From the NCBI GenBank assembly GCA_041441555.1, contig JASDSW010000031.1:21113-85112 (forward strand): a stretch of 64,000 nt of DNA. Direction: 5' to 3'. The notes below the pieces were generated by a model, which was given only the letters and a program-made list of their open reading frames with translations, was not told where the DNA came from and searched no databases. The stretch comes from Pseudaeromonas sp041441555 (GTDB lineage Bacteria > Pseudomonadota > Gammaproteobacteria > Enterobacterales > Aeromonadaceae). Each line of letters begins with the position of its first letter. Position 1 is the first letter of the stretch. The position numbers and the translations under genes are program-made. Positions 17,044 to 27,055 of the stretch are shown here, piece by piece.

Positions 17044-19842
17044 ATGCAGACAAGCCAAATCACCGCCTGGATCGACTCATCCCATCTGGCTGGCGCCAAT
17101 GCGAGCTACATAGAAGACCTTTACGAATCCTTTTTGCAGGATCCAACCTCGGTCAGCCCCGAGTGGCGGCAGCATTTTGCCGAGCTCAATGCCGGAGCCG
17201 AGGAGCCCTCGCACGCTCAGGTCCGTGAACATTTCCGTCAACTGGCGATGGCCGGCCACGGCCGTCAATCCATGGTCGAGGTCAAGACCGATATCCGCCA
17301 GATCCGGGTGCTGCAACTGATCAATGCCTATCGCAGCTGCGGCCATCAGATCGCCAATCTCGATCCATTGGGGCTGTGGCAGCGGCCCGCCGTCACCGAG
17401 CTGGATCCTGCTTTCTACGAGTTGAGCGAAGGGGATCTGGATACCCGCTTCAACGTCGGCTCCTACATGGGCGGGTTGCCAACCATGACGCTACGCGATC
17501 TGCTCGCCTCCTTGCAGAAGAGCTACTGCGCGACCATCGGCGCCGAATATATGCATATCAACTCCATTGAGGAGAAGCGTTGGATCCAGGCGCGACTGGA
17601 GTCGGCCGAGGGGCAGGCGTCGTTGTCGGCTCAGGAACGGCGGCAGATCTTGCAGGAGCTGACGGCTGCCGAAGGGCTGGAGCGCTACCTGGGGGCCAAG
17701 TTCCCGGGGGCCAAGCGTTTCTCGCTGGAGGGGGGCGACATGCTGATCCCCATGATCAAGACGCTGCTGCGCGAGGCGGGCAAGAGCGGTACCCGGGAGG
17801 CGGTGATCGGCATGGCGCACCGCGGGCGGCTGAACATGCTGATCAACGTGCTGGGCAAGCGTTCGCAGGAGCTGTTTGATCAGTTTGCCGGCAAGCATGG
17901 GGAGTCCTGGGGTACCGGCGATGTCAAATATCATCAGGGTTTCTCCTCGGACTTTGCCACCGAGGGGGGCGATCTGCATCTGGCACTGGCCTTTAACCCC
18001 TCCCATCTGGAGATCGTCAATCCGGTGGTGGTCGGCTCGGTACGGGCTCGCCTGGATCGCTTGGGCGACCCGACTGGGCTGAAGGTGCTGCCCATCACCA
18101 TCCATGGCGATTCGGCGATGGCCGGGCAGGGGGTGGTGGCCGAAACCTTCAACATGTCACAGACGCGAGCCTTCGGGGTCGGCGGCACCATCCGTCTGGT
18201 GATCAACAACCAGATCGGCTTTACCACCGCCAATCCGCAGGATACCCGCTCCACCCTCTACTGCACCGATGTCGCCAAGATGGTTCAGGCTCCCATCTTC
18301 CACGTCAACGGCGATGATCCGGAGGCGGTGATTTTCGTGACCCGGTTGGCATTGGAGTTTCGCAACACCTTCCACCGCGATGTGGTCATCGATCTGGTTT
18401 GCTATCGGCGCAATGGCCATAACGAGGCGGATGAGCCGACCGCTACTCAACCCCTGATGTATCAGAAGATCCGCCAGCATCCGACCACGCGGCAGATCTA
18501 TGGTGAACGTCTGGCCTACAGCGGCGTGCTGACCGAAGCCGAGGTGGAGCAGCTGGTGCTCGATTACCGCAGTGCGCTGGATCGCGGTGAGTGTGTGGTG
18601 CCCGAGTGGCGACCGCTGGGGCCGCAATACCAGAACTGGAATGACTATCTGGGCCATGATTGGGACATCGACTACGACTCCAGCTATGGCTATGGCGAGT
18701 TGCAGCGGCTGGGCGAGCTCATCTGCCGCTACCCGTCAGGCCACGAACTGCAGCGCCAGGTGCAGAAGATCTACGACGATCGCCTGTTGATGAGTCGGGG
18801 TGAAAAACGGGTCGATTGGGGATTTGCCGAGAATCTAGCTTATGCCACTCTGATCCAGGCCGGCTATCGGGTCCGTTTGACCGGGCAGGATTCCGGCCGC
18901 GGCACCTTCTTCCACCGCCATGCGGTGTTGCACAGTCAACTCGATGCCAGCACCCATATTCCGTTGCAGCATCTGAGTGCCGAGCAGGCACCATTTGAAG
19001 TATTCGACTCGGTGCTCTCGGAGGAGTCGGTACTTGCCTTCGAATATGGATACGCCACCGCCGCTCCCGAAGGGTTGACCATCTGGGAGGCGCAGTTTGG
19101 TGATTTTGCCAATGGCGCCCAGGTGGTGATCGATCAGTTCATCTCGTCGGGCGAACAAAAGTGGGGGCGCCTCTGTGGCCTGACCCTGTTCCTGCCCCAC
19201 GGCTACGAAGGGCAGGGGCCTGAGCACTCGTCGGCCCGCCCCGAGCGCTACCTGCAACTGTGTGCCCAGCACAACATGCAGATCTGTGTGCCGACCACCC
19301 CAGCTCAGGTATTCCATATGTTGCGCCGCCAGATGGTGCGGCCGATGCGGCGTCCTCTGGTGGTCTTTACGCCTAAGTCCCTGCTGCGTCACCCGCTGGC
19401 GGTCTCAACCCTCGATGAGCTGGCTCAGGGGCGTTTTCAAAATGTCATCGGCGAGCAGGATGAGCATCAGCCCGAGGCCATTACCCGGGTCGTGCTCTGT
19501 TCGGGCAAGGTCTATTACGATCTGCTGGAGGCGCGGCGCAAACACGAGCTGCGACACATAGCCCTGGTGCGCATCGAACAGCTTTACCCATTCCCGCACC
19601 AGGAGCTGGCCGCCGTGCTGGCCCCCTTCCACCAGTTGGCCGAGGTGGTCTGGTGTCAGGAGGAGCCACAGAATCAGGGAGCCTGGTATTGCAGCCAGCA
19701 TCACTTTCGTGATGCGCTGCCGGCAGGCGTCGGTCTGCGTTATGCCGGCCGTCCGGCTTCGGCGTCACCGGCCGTGGGGTATATCTCGTTGCATCTGAAG
19801 CAGCAGAAGTTGCTGGTTGAAGAGGCGCTAGGACTGGTTTGA
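17044..19842 (+). CDS. sucA: 2-oxoglutarate dehydrogenase E1 component
   Basis: SucA is the thiamine-diphosphate decarboxylase of the 2-oxoglutarate dehydrogenase complex, producing a succinyl group for SucB. The 932 residues match E. coli (933). The N-terminal motif SYIEDLYESFLQDPTSVSPE, the ThDP-binding region around GMAHRGRLNMLINVLGK, and the transketolase-like C-terminal half (LPHGYEGQGPEHSSARPER) are all visible. GGAAGAAGGAAGC gives a strong ribosome site. sucB follows after 69 bases. Usually sdhB is the upstream neighbour, but here the gene directly follows the gltA divergent region. Confidence 0.98.
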   Translation: MQTSQITAWIDSSHLAGANASYIEDLYESFLQDPTSVSPEWRQHFAELNAGAEEPSHAQVREHFRQLAMAGHGRQSMVEVKTDIRQIRVLQLINAYRSCGHQIANLDPLGLWQRPAVTELDPAFYELSEGDLDTRFNVGSYMGGLPTMTLRDLLASLQKSYCATIGAEYMHINSIEEKRWIQARLESAEGQASLSAQERRQILQELTAAEGLERYLGAKFPGAKRFSLEGGDMLIPMIKTLLREAGKSGTREAVIGMAHRGRLNMLINVLGKRSQELFDQFAGKHGESWGTGDVKYHQGFSSDFATEGGDLHLALAFNPSHLEIVNPVVVGSVRARLDRLGDPTGLKVLPITIHGDSAMAGQGVVAETFNMSQTRAFGVGGTIRLVINNQIGFTTANPQDTRSTLYCTDVAKMVQAPIFHVNGDDPEAVIFVTRLALEFRNTFHRDVVIDLVCYRRNGHNEADEPTATQPLMYQKIRQHPTTRQIYGERLAYSGVLTEAEVEQLVLDYRSALDRGECVVPEWRPLGPQYQNWNDYLGHDWDIDYDSSYGYGELQRLGELICRYPSGHELQRQVQKIYDDRLLMSRGEKRVDWGFAENLAYATLIQAGYRVRLTGQDSGRGTFFHRHAVLHSQLDASTHIPLQHLSAEQAPFEVFDSVLSEESVLAFEYGYATAAPEGLTIWEAQFGDFANGAQVVIDQFISSGEQKWGRLCGLTLFLPHGYEGQGPEHSSARPERYLQLCAQHNMQICVPTTPAQVFHMLRRQMVRPMRRPLVVFTPKSLLRHPLAVSTLDELAQGRFQNVIGEQDEHQPEAITRVVLCSGKVYYDLLEARRKHELRHIALVRIEQLYPFPHQELAAVLAPFHQLAEVVWCQEEPQNQGAWYCSQHHFRDALPAGVGLRYAGRPASASPAVGYISLHLKQQKLLVEEALGLV

Positions 19843-19911
19843 GAGCCGCAGACTGGCGGCCCTGCCTCCCGAAGGCCGCAGAACTGCCGAAATAGACAAG
19901 GATAAGTAGCT

Positions 19912-21093
19912 ATGACCATTGAGATCCGTGTTCCTGAACTGCCAGAATCGGTCGCCGATGCCACCGTGGGCAATTGGCATAAGAGCCCCGGCGAGTCGGT
20001 CAAGGCCGGCGAGTCGCTAGTCGATATCGAGACGGACAAGGTCGTGTTGGAGGTGCCAGCACCGACCGATGGCGTGTTGACCCGGATCCTGGTTGAACGG
20101 GGGAACCGAGTCTTGGCGCGCCAACTGTTGGCGGAGCTGCAAGCCGGCGTGGCAACGACCACCGACAGTGGCAAGGATGCCGACATCCTGACCCCGTCGG
20201 TGCGACGCTTGCTGGCGGAGCAGGGGGTGGATCCGTCTCAGTTGGTGGGAACCGGCAAAGGAGGGCGTATCACCCGCGAGGATATTCAGCGTCATCTGGA
20301 GCAGGCTCCGGTCGTCGCTCCCCAAGGGGTGGCCAAGAGCGCCCCTGCCGAGCTCAAGGTGGTTGCCGAGGAGCATCCGGCTCTCCCGGTAGGGCGTGAG
20401 GAGAAGCGGGTCCCCATGAGCCGGCTGCGGCAGCGGGTGGCCGAGCGGCTGCTGGAGGCCAAAAACAGCACCGCCATGCTGACCACCTTCAATGAGGTCA
20501 ACATGAAACCCATCATGGATATCCGTACCGGCTATCAGGAGCGGTTTGAGAAGCGGCACAACATCAAACTGGGCTTCATGTCGTTCTACGTGCGCGCGGT
20601 GACCGAGGCGCTAAAACGCTACCCGATCATCAATGCCTCCATCGATGGCACGGATATCGTCTACCACAACTATTTTGACATCAGTATCGCGGTGGCCACC
20701 GAGCGAGGTTTGGTGACGCCGGTACTGCGCGATTGCGATACCTTGTCGCTGGCCGATATCGAGCGCGGGATTAAGTCGTTGGCGGATAAGGCGCGGGATG
20801 GTAAGTTGACGGTGGATGATCTTTCCGGTGGCAATTTTACCATCACCAATGGCGGCGTATTCGGCTCTTTGATGTCGACGCCCATCATCAATCCGCCACA
20901 GAGCGCCATCCTGGGGATGCACAAGGTCCAGGAGCGGCCCATGGCGGTAGCCGGGCAGGTGGTGATACTGCCGATGATGTATCTGGCGCTCTCCTACGAC
21001 CATCGCATCGTCGATGGCCGGGATTCGGTGGGCTTTCTGGTAACAGTCAAGGAGTTACTCGAAGACCCAACCCGCCTGCTACTGGACATCTAA
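19912..21093 (+). CDS. sucB: Dihydrolipoyl succinyltransferase (E2)
   Basis: SucB transfers the succinyl group from lipoate to CoA and forms the core of the complex. The 393-residue protein has one N-terminal lipoyl domain with the modified lysine in VDIETDKVVLEVPA (Lys43), an E1/E3-binding domain near residues 87-125 (TPSVRRLLAEQGVD), and a C-terminal acyltransferase ending in SYDHRIVDGRDSVGF, which holds the catalytic DHRxxDG motif. It is 12 residues shorter than E. coli SucB, from the linkers. Confidence 0.98.
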   Translation: MTIEIRVPELPESVADATVGNWHKSPGESVKAGESLVDIETDKVVLEVPAPTDGVLTRILVERGNRVLARQLLAELQAGVATTTDSGKDADILTPSVRRLLAEQGVDPSQLVGTGKGGRITREDIQRHLEQAPVVAPQGVAKSAPAELKVVAEEHPALPVGREEKRVPMSRLRQRVAERLLEAKNSTAMLTTFNEVNMKPIMDIRTGYQERFEKRHNIKLGFMSFYVRAVTEALKRYPIINASIDGTDIVYHNYFDISIAVATERGLVTPVLRDCDTLSLADIERGIKSLADKARDGKLTVDDLSGGNFTITNGGVFGSLMSTPIINPPQSAILGMHKVQERPMAVAGQVVILPMMYLALSYDHRIVDGRDSVGFLVTVKELLEDPTRLLLDI

Positions 21094-21102
21094 TATTCAT
21101 CA

Positions 21103-21121
21103 CCGGCGCCTTGGGCGCCGG
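21103..21121 (+). other. Intercistronic hairpin between sucB and sucC
   Basis: CCGGCGCC-TTG-GGCGCCGG is a perfect 8-bp stem in the 53-base gap. It has no T-run, so it is better read as an RNA-processing or partial-attenuation element than a full terminator. Confidence 0.55.
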
Positions 21122-21146
21122 AATTTCACAACAGGGATTGAGTGTC

Positions 21147-22316
21147 ATGAATTTGCATGAGTATCAGGCAAAGCAGTTATTTGCCGAATTTGGACTGCCG
21201 GTGCCAGCCGGTGTGGCCTGCTCGACCGCTCAGGAGGCCGTCGAGGCAACGACGACCCTGGGCCAGGAGAAGTGGGTCGTCAAATGCCAGGTTCACGCCG
21301 GCGGCCGCGGCAAGGCGGGCGGCGTCAAGGTGGCGACCAGCAAGGAAGAGGTGCGCGCCTTTGCCGAACAGTGGCTGGGTAAGAACCTGGTCACCTATCA
21401 GACCGATGCCAAGGGGCAGCCGGTCAACAAAATTCTGGTTGAAAGCTGCAGCGGCATCGCCAAAGAACTCTATCTGGGCGCCGTCGTCGATCGCTCCTCC
21501 CGCCGCGTAGTCTTCATGGCTTCCACCGAAGGCGGCATGGAGATCGAGAAGGTCGCCCATGAGACGCCGGAGCTGATCCACAAGGCGGTGCTGGATCCGC
21601 TGACCGGCCCGCAGCCCTACCAGGCGCGCGAGCTGGGCTTCAAACTGGGGCTCGATGCCAACCAGCTCAAGCAGTTCACCGCCATCTTCATGGGGCTGGG
21701 CAAGATGTTTGTCACCCATGATCTCTCCTTGCTGGAGATCAACCCGCTGGTGATCACCACCGAAGGGAATCTGCTCTGCCTGGATGGCAAGATCAACATC
21801 GACTCCAACGCCCTCTATCGCCAGCCCAAGCTGCGGGCGATGCACGATGTGAGCCAGGAAGATGAACGCGAAGCGCACGCCGCCGAGTGGGATCTCAACT
21901 ATGTGGCGCTTGATGGCAATATCGGCTGCATGGTCAACGGTGCCGGTCTGGCGATGGGTACCATGGACATCATCAAGCACCACGGTGGTCAACCGGCCAA
22001 CTTCCTCGATGTCGGCGGTGGGGCCACCAAGGAGCGGGTCACCGAGGCCTTCAAGATCATCCTCTCCGATGACAAGGTCAAGGCGGTGCTGGTCAACATC
22101 TTCGGCGGTATCGTTCGCTGCGATCTGATCGCCGATGGTGTCATCGGTGCGGTGGCCGAGGTGGGGGTCAAGGTTCCCGTGGTGGTGCGTCTGGAGGGCA
22201 ACAATGCCGAGTTGGGCTCTGAGCGTCTGGCGCAGAGCGGGTTGAATATTATTGCCGCCAAGAGTCTGACCGATGCGGCGGTGCAAGTGGTGAAGGCAGC
22301 GGAGGCCGTGGCATGA
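21147..22316 (+). CDS. sucC: Succinyl-CoA synthetase beta subunit
   Basis: SucC is the nucleotide-binding ATP-grasp subunit of succinyl-CoA synthetase, which makes ATP or GTP from succinyl-CoA. Starting at ATG 21147 gives 389 residues and the canonical MNLHEYQAKQLFAEFGLPVP; the E. coli protein has 388. Upstream in-frame codons fall in the intercistronic hairpin. The C-terminal CoA-ligase domain includes GGGATKERVTEAFKIILSD and NIFGGIVRCDLIADG. It overlaps sucD by 4 bases. Confidence 0.98.
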   Translation: MNLHEYQAKQLFAEFGLPVPAGVACSTAQEAVEATTTLGQEKWVVKCQVHAGGRGKAGGVKVATSKEEVRAFAEQWLGKNLVTYQTDAKGQPVNKILVESCSGIAKELYLGAVVDRSSRRVVFMASTEGGMEIEKVAHETPELIHKAVLDPLTGPQPYQARELGFKLGLDANQLKQFTAIFMGLGKMFVTHDLSLLEINPLVITTEGNLLCLDGKINIDSNALYRQPKLRAMHDVSQEDEREAHAAEWDLNYVALDGNIGCMVNGAGLAMGTMDIIKHHGGQPANFLDVGGGATKERVTEAFKIILSDDKVKAVLVNIFGGIVRCDLIADGVIGAVAEVGVKVPVVVRLEGNNAELGSERLAQSGLNIIAAKSLTDAAVQVVKAAEAVA

Positions 22317-23185
22317 GTATCCTGATCAACAAAGACACCAAGGTGATCTGCCAAGGCTTCACCGGCTCTCAGGGAACTTTCCACTCCGAGCAGTCCATCG
22401 CCTATGGTACCCAGATGGTCGGCGGGGTTTCGCCGGGCAAGGGGGGCTCAACCCATCTGGGGTTGCCGGTGTTCAACACCGTGCGTGAGGCCGTGCAGGC
22501 CACCGGGGCTACGGCCTCCGTCATCTATGTGCCGGCTCCCTTCTGCAAGGATGCCATCCTCGAGGCGATCGACGCGGGCATCCAGCTCATCGTCTGCATC
22601 ACCGAGGGCATTCCGACTCTCGACATGCTGCAGGTCAAGTGCAAGCTCGAAGAGACTGGCGTCTGGATGATTGGTCCGAACTGTCCTGGGATCATCACCC
22701 CGGGCGAGTGCAAGATCGGCATCATGCCGGGTCACATTCACCTACCCGGCAAGGTGGGGATTGTCTCGCGCTCCGGTACCCTGACCTATGAAGCGGTCAA
22801 GCAGACCACGGATGCCGGTTTTGGTCAGACCACCTGTGTCGGCATCGGTGGCGATCCCATTCCAGGCTCCAACTTCATCGACATCCTGGCTGAGTTCCAG
22901 AACGATCCGCAGACCGAGGCCATCGTCATGATCGGTGAGATCGGCGGCACCGCCGAGGAGGAGGCTGCGGCCTTCATCAAGGCCCATGTCACCAAGCCGG
23001 TGGTCTCCTACATTGCGGGCGTCACGGCGCCAGCGGGCAAGCGGATGGGTCATGCCGGTGCCATCATCGCCGGTGGCAAGGGTACCGCGGTGGAAAAATA
23101 TGCTGCGCTCGAAGCTGCCGGAGTCAAGACGGTGCGCTCGCTGGCCGATATCGGCGTGGCTCTCCAAGAGGTCACCGGCTGGTAA
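22313..23185 (+). CDS. sucD: Succinyl-CoA synthetase alpha subunit
   Basis: SucD carries the phosphohistidine of succinyl-CoA synthetase and binds CoA. The 290 residues match E. coli (289). The N-terminal CoA-binding Rossmann fold shows GFTGSQGTFHSEQ, and the active-site histidine lies in MGHAGAIIAGGKGTA. Translation is coupled to sucC by an ATGA overlap, and a strong terminator closes the suc operon. Confidence 0.98.
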   Translation: MSILINKDTKVICQGFTGSQGTFHSEQSIAYGTQMVGGVSPGKGGSTHLGLPVFNTVREAVQATGATASVIYVPAPFCKDAILEAIDAGIQLIVCITEGIPTLDMLQVKCKLEETGVWMIGPNCPGIITPGECKIGIMPGHIHLPGKVGIVSRSGTLTYEAVKQTTDAGFGQTTCVGIGGDPIPGSNFIDILAEFQNDPQTEAIVMIGEIGGTAEEEAAAFIKAHVTKPVVSYIAGVTAPAGKRMGHAGAIIAGGKGTAVEKYAALEAAGVKTVRSLADIGVALQEVTGW

Positions 23186-23205
23186 TGAGCTGCTAACCGG
23201 TGATG

Positions 23206-23237
23206 CAACGCCGCCTTCGGGCGGCGTTGTCGTTTTT
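23206..23237 (+). terminator. Terminator of the suc operon
   Basis: A perfect 10-bp stem CAACGCCGCC/GGCGGCGTTG with a TTCG tetraloop is followed by TCGTTTTT. Confidence 0.92.
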
Positions 23238-23253
23238 GGCCCCCTGAAAATAA

Positions 23254-23279
23254 ACAAGCCAGCTCGAAGGCTGGCTTGT
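23254..23279 (-). terminator. Terminator of asnS
   Basis: A 10-bp stem ACAAGCCAGC/GCTGGCTTGT with a 6-base loop is followed on the minus strand by TTATTTTC. Confidence 0.85.
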
Positions 23280-23304
23280 CGTATCTAGATGCTTGAGACA
23301 GAGA

Positions 23305-24705
<1,401 letters not shown>

Positions 24706-24825
24706 CTGATTAACTTCTCCAACTTATTGTCATTCCGGACTCCTAGCCCGGTTTTTCGATCGCATCATCTTACCCGCGCCGAGTCAGGACTCAAGCAAAA
24801 GATGGGCGACGCGACTGGCTCGGCG

Positions 24826-25578
24826 TCAGCAGGGTGGTATGGGGGGCTGAGGGGGGCAGACGGGAGGCTCCAGGCTGTCCATCAGGTGATTAAAGTTTTC
24901 ACTCAGGCGTCCGAGCTCATCGTTGCGCTCCACCGGCAGACGAATGGTGCGATCCCCCAGATCGGTGGCGCGCTCCATGGCCAGCGAGATGCGTTGCAGC
25001 GGCCCGACAATCTGCCGGCGGATGATGTAGAGCGCCAGCAGCAGACCGGCGCCAAAAAACAGGCTCAGCAGTAGGGCGGTGGTCAGCAGATCGGTTTCGA
25101 TCTGGGCGAGGGCCGGTGTCAGATCGTAGTGCAGACGAATGCGCGCGATCTGCCGCCCCTGAGCTGGTTGACAGGCGTCGCAGGGGGGCAGCAGGCGGTC
25201 ATCGACGAGCCAGGATTGCTCCAGCACCAAAATGGTGGCCTTGCCTCGTTCCAGCAGACGCATGGTCGGATGCACGCCCTGGTATGGTTCGTGGGGGGCG
25301 GCTGATTCACCGCTGGCTCGATCCAGTTGCAGATCCAACACCTGCTCATGGCTCAGGATGCGTTGCCGCAGTGCCTCATGGGCTGGCACGAGCTGTTCCG
25401 GCGGCAGGTTATCGATCCCTTCACCATAGGCTTGCAGCAGCTGCTGGGCCTGGGTGCCGTGCATGGCCAGCGCCATCTGCCGTTCACGATAAGCCTGGTG
25501 GGCCGTGATGCCGATTAGCACGGATGAAAAGATGAGCAGCAGGACAAAACAGACTTTGCCTGCGATCGAGATGCGCAT
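24826..25578 (-). CDS. HAMP-domain membrane protein without output domain
   Basis: I do not recognise a named family beyond the HAMP region. From the ATG at 25578 (AGGA 8 bases upstream) the product is 250 residues. It has an N-terminal membrane helix (KVCFVLLLIFSSVLIGITA), a periplasmic domain of about 140 residues, a second helix (LLTTALLLSLFFGAGLLLAL), and a HAMP segment (IVGPLQRISLAMERATDLG and NDELGRLSENFNHL). It ends in a proline-rich tail with no kinase, GGDEF or chemoreceptor module. The periplasmic domain has PPCDACQPAQG, which resembles the CxxCH heme motif of some sensor domains but has Gln in place of His. A longer frame to 25632 would begin inside the promoter -10 box. Function is unknown. 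Confidence 0.8.
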   Translation of the reverse strand: MRISIAGKVCFVLLLIFSSVLIGITAHQAYRERQMALAMHGTQAQQLLQAYGEGIDNLPPEQLVPAHEALRQRILSHEQVLDLQLDRASGESAAPHEPYQGVHPTMRLLERGKATILVLEQSWLVDDRLLPPCDACQPAQGRQIARIRLHYDLTPALAQIETDLLTTALLLSLFFGAGLLLALYIIRRQIVGPLQRISLAMERATDLGDRTIRLPVERNDELGRLSENFNHLMDSLEPPVCPPQPPIPPC

Positions 25579-25620
25579 CGGGTGATCCTGTATCGATGGG
25601 GGTTTCCGCAATGAGGTGAG

Positions 25621-25626
25621 ATTATA
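25621..25626 (-). promoter_or_regulatory. Perfect -10 box for the HAMP gene
   Basis: TATAAT occurs on the minus strand about 43 bases before the chosen ATG. No good -35 is seen at 16-18 bases. It argues against the longer start at 25632. Confidence 0.45.
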
Positions 25627-25679
25627 CCCCAAAGCGGATCCCGGTGGAGAGTGGTTCGCGGTCCGTGCGCTGAGCCGCG

Positions 25680-26954
25680 TCAGGAGTGCATCAGTGTCAA
25701 GGCCTGACCGACCGCTTGGGTCAACTGGCGCAACTCATCGGGCTGAATGATGAAGGGAGGCATCAGATAGATCAGCCGACCGAAGGGGCGGATCCAGACC
25801 CCCAGCTCGACAAACAGCGCCTGCAGCCGGGCCATGTCAACCGGATGATGGGTCTCGATGACCCCGATGGCGCCCAGCACCCGCACCGCCTTGACGGCGG
25901 GATGGTCACGGTAGGGCATCAGCTCGGCCTTGAGCTGTGCCTCGATGACAGCAACCCGCTGCTGCCATGGCGAGGCCAGCAACAGGGCGATGGAGGCATT
26001 GGCGACCGCGCAGGCCAGAGGGTTGGCCATGAAGGTGGGGCCATGCATCAGGACGCCGGCCTGACCCGAGCAGATGCCTCGCATGATCTTCTCACTGGTG
26101 AGTGTTGCCGAGAGCGTCAGATAGCCACCGGTCAGCGCCTTGCCCAGACAGAGAATATCCGGGCTGATGCCGGCCCACTCGCAAGCAAACAGCTTGCCGG
26201 TGCGGCCGAAGCCGGTGGCAATCTCGTCGGCGATCAGCAGCACCTGAAATTCATCGCATAGGGCGCGCACCTGACGCAGATACTCGGAGTGATAGAAGCG
26301 CATGCCGCCGGCCCCTTGAACGATCGGCTCCAGGATCAGGGCTGCGATCTGGTGGCCGTTTTGCTGCAGCAGCTGCCGCAAGGGCTCCAGCTCGGCGGGC
26401 TGCCAGGGGCCATCGAACGGGCTCTGGGGAGCCGGGATAAACCAGTGCTCGGGCAGGAAGCCCTTATACAGGCTGTGCATGCTGCCATCGGGATCGGTGA
26501 CACTCATGGCGCCGAAGGTATCGCCGTGATAGCCGCTGCGCAGCGCCACGAAGCGTGAACGACTCTGCCCCTGGCTCTGCCAGTACTGCTGCGCCATCTT
26601 CAAGGCCACCTCGACAGCGACCGAGCCGGAGTCAGCCAGAAAGACCCGATCCAAACCGGGTGGGGTGAGTTCCACCAGGGTGCGGCACAATTGGGTGGCG
26701 GGTTCGTGGCGGATGCCGCCAAACATCACATGGGCCATCTTGTGCAGCTGGCTTTCGGCGGCCGCGTTGAGCTCCGGCACGTTGTAGCCATGCAGACAGG
26801 CCCACCAGGAGGACATGCCATCGACCAGCCGCTGGCCGGATGCCAGCTGCAGGTGCACCCCTTCGGCCGCGACGACTTCATAGGTGGGGAGTGGCTTGAG
26901 CAGTGAGGTGTAGGGGTGCCAGACGTGGGTGAGGTCGAACTCTTGGTTGTTCAT
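25680..26954 (-). CDS. bioA: DAPA aminotransferase BioA
   Basis: BioA converts 7-keto-8-aminopelargonate to 7,8-diaminopelargonate using S-adenosylmethionine as amino donor. The 424-residue protein is a class III PLP aminotransferase with the substrate-pocket motif DGMSSWWACLHGYN and the PLP lysine in CLGKALTGGYLTLSAT, near residue 273 (E. coli Lys274). It is divergent from bioBFCD, with a BirA-type operator in the 101-base gap, so all biotin genes should respond to biotin together. Confidence 0.97.
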   Translation of the reverse strand: MNNQEFDLTHVWHPYTSLLKPLPTYEVVAAEGVHLQLASGQRLVDGMSSWWACLHGYNVPELNAAAESQLHKMAHVMFGGIRHEPATQLCRTLVELTPPGLDRVFLADSGSVAVEVALKMAQQYWQSQGQSRSRFVALRSGYHGDTFGAMSVTDPDGSMHSLYKGFLPEHWFIPAPQSPFDGPWQPAELEPLRQLLQQNGHQIAALILEPIVQGAGGMRFYHSEYLRQVRALCDEFQVLLIADEIATGFGRTGKLFACEWAGISPDILCLGKALTGGYLTLSATLTSEKIMRGICSGQAGVLMHGPTFMANPLACAVANASIALLLASPWQQRVAVIEAQLKAELMPYRDHPAVKAVRVLGAIGVIETHHPVDMARLQALFVELGVWIRPFGRLIYLMPPFIIQPDELRQLTQAVGQALTLMHS

Positions 26955-26966
26955 TAGTTGTTCTAA

Positions 26967-26998
26967 TGTAAATCAACTCTTGATGCATTTGATTGACA
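26967..26998. promoter_or_regulatory. BirA-type biotin operator
   Basis: TGTAAATC, 16 bases, GATTGACA forms an imperfect inverted repeat with the arm spacing of the E. coli bio operator (TGTAAACC-N16-GGTTTACA). It lies in the bioA-bioB divergent region, and its right arm contains the bioB -35. Confidence 0.85.
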
Positions 26999-27020
26999 GG
27001 CTACACCTCCTCTTTAGACT
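26993..27020 (+). promoter_or_regulatory. bioBFCD promoter
   Basis: A perfect TTGACA, 16-base spacer and TAGACT lie 36 bases before the bioB ATG. The -35 overlaps the operator arm, so bound BirA would block polymerase. Confidence 0.7.
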
Positions 27021-27055
27021 AGCCAAGTTGATGGCCCTATTTTTGAGACTCTTTC

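Noticed and set aside
16629..17113. Short frames before sucA considered as sdhC/sdhD remnants
   Set aside because: The peptides lack membrane-helix patterns or heme-ligand motifs of Sdh subunits and lack ribosome sites.
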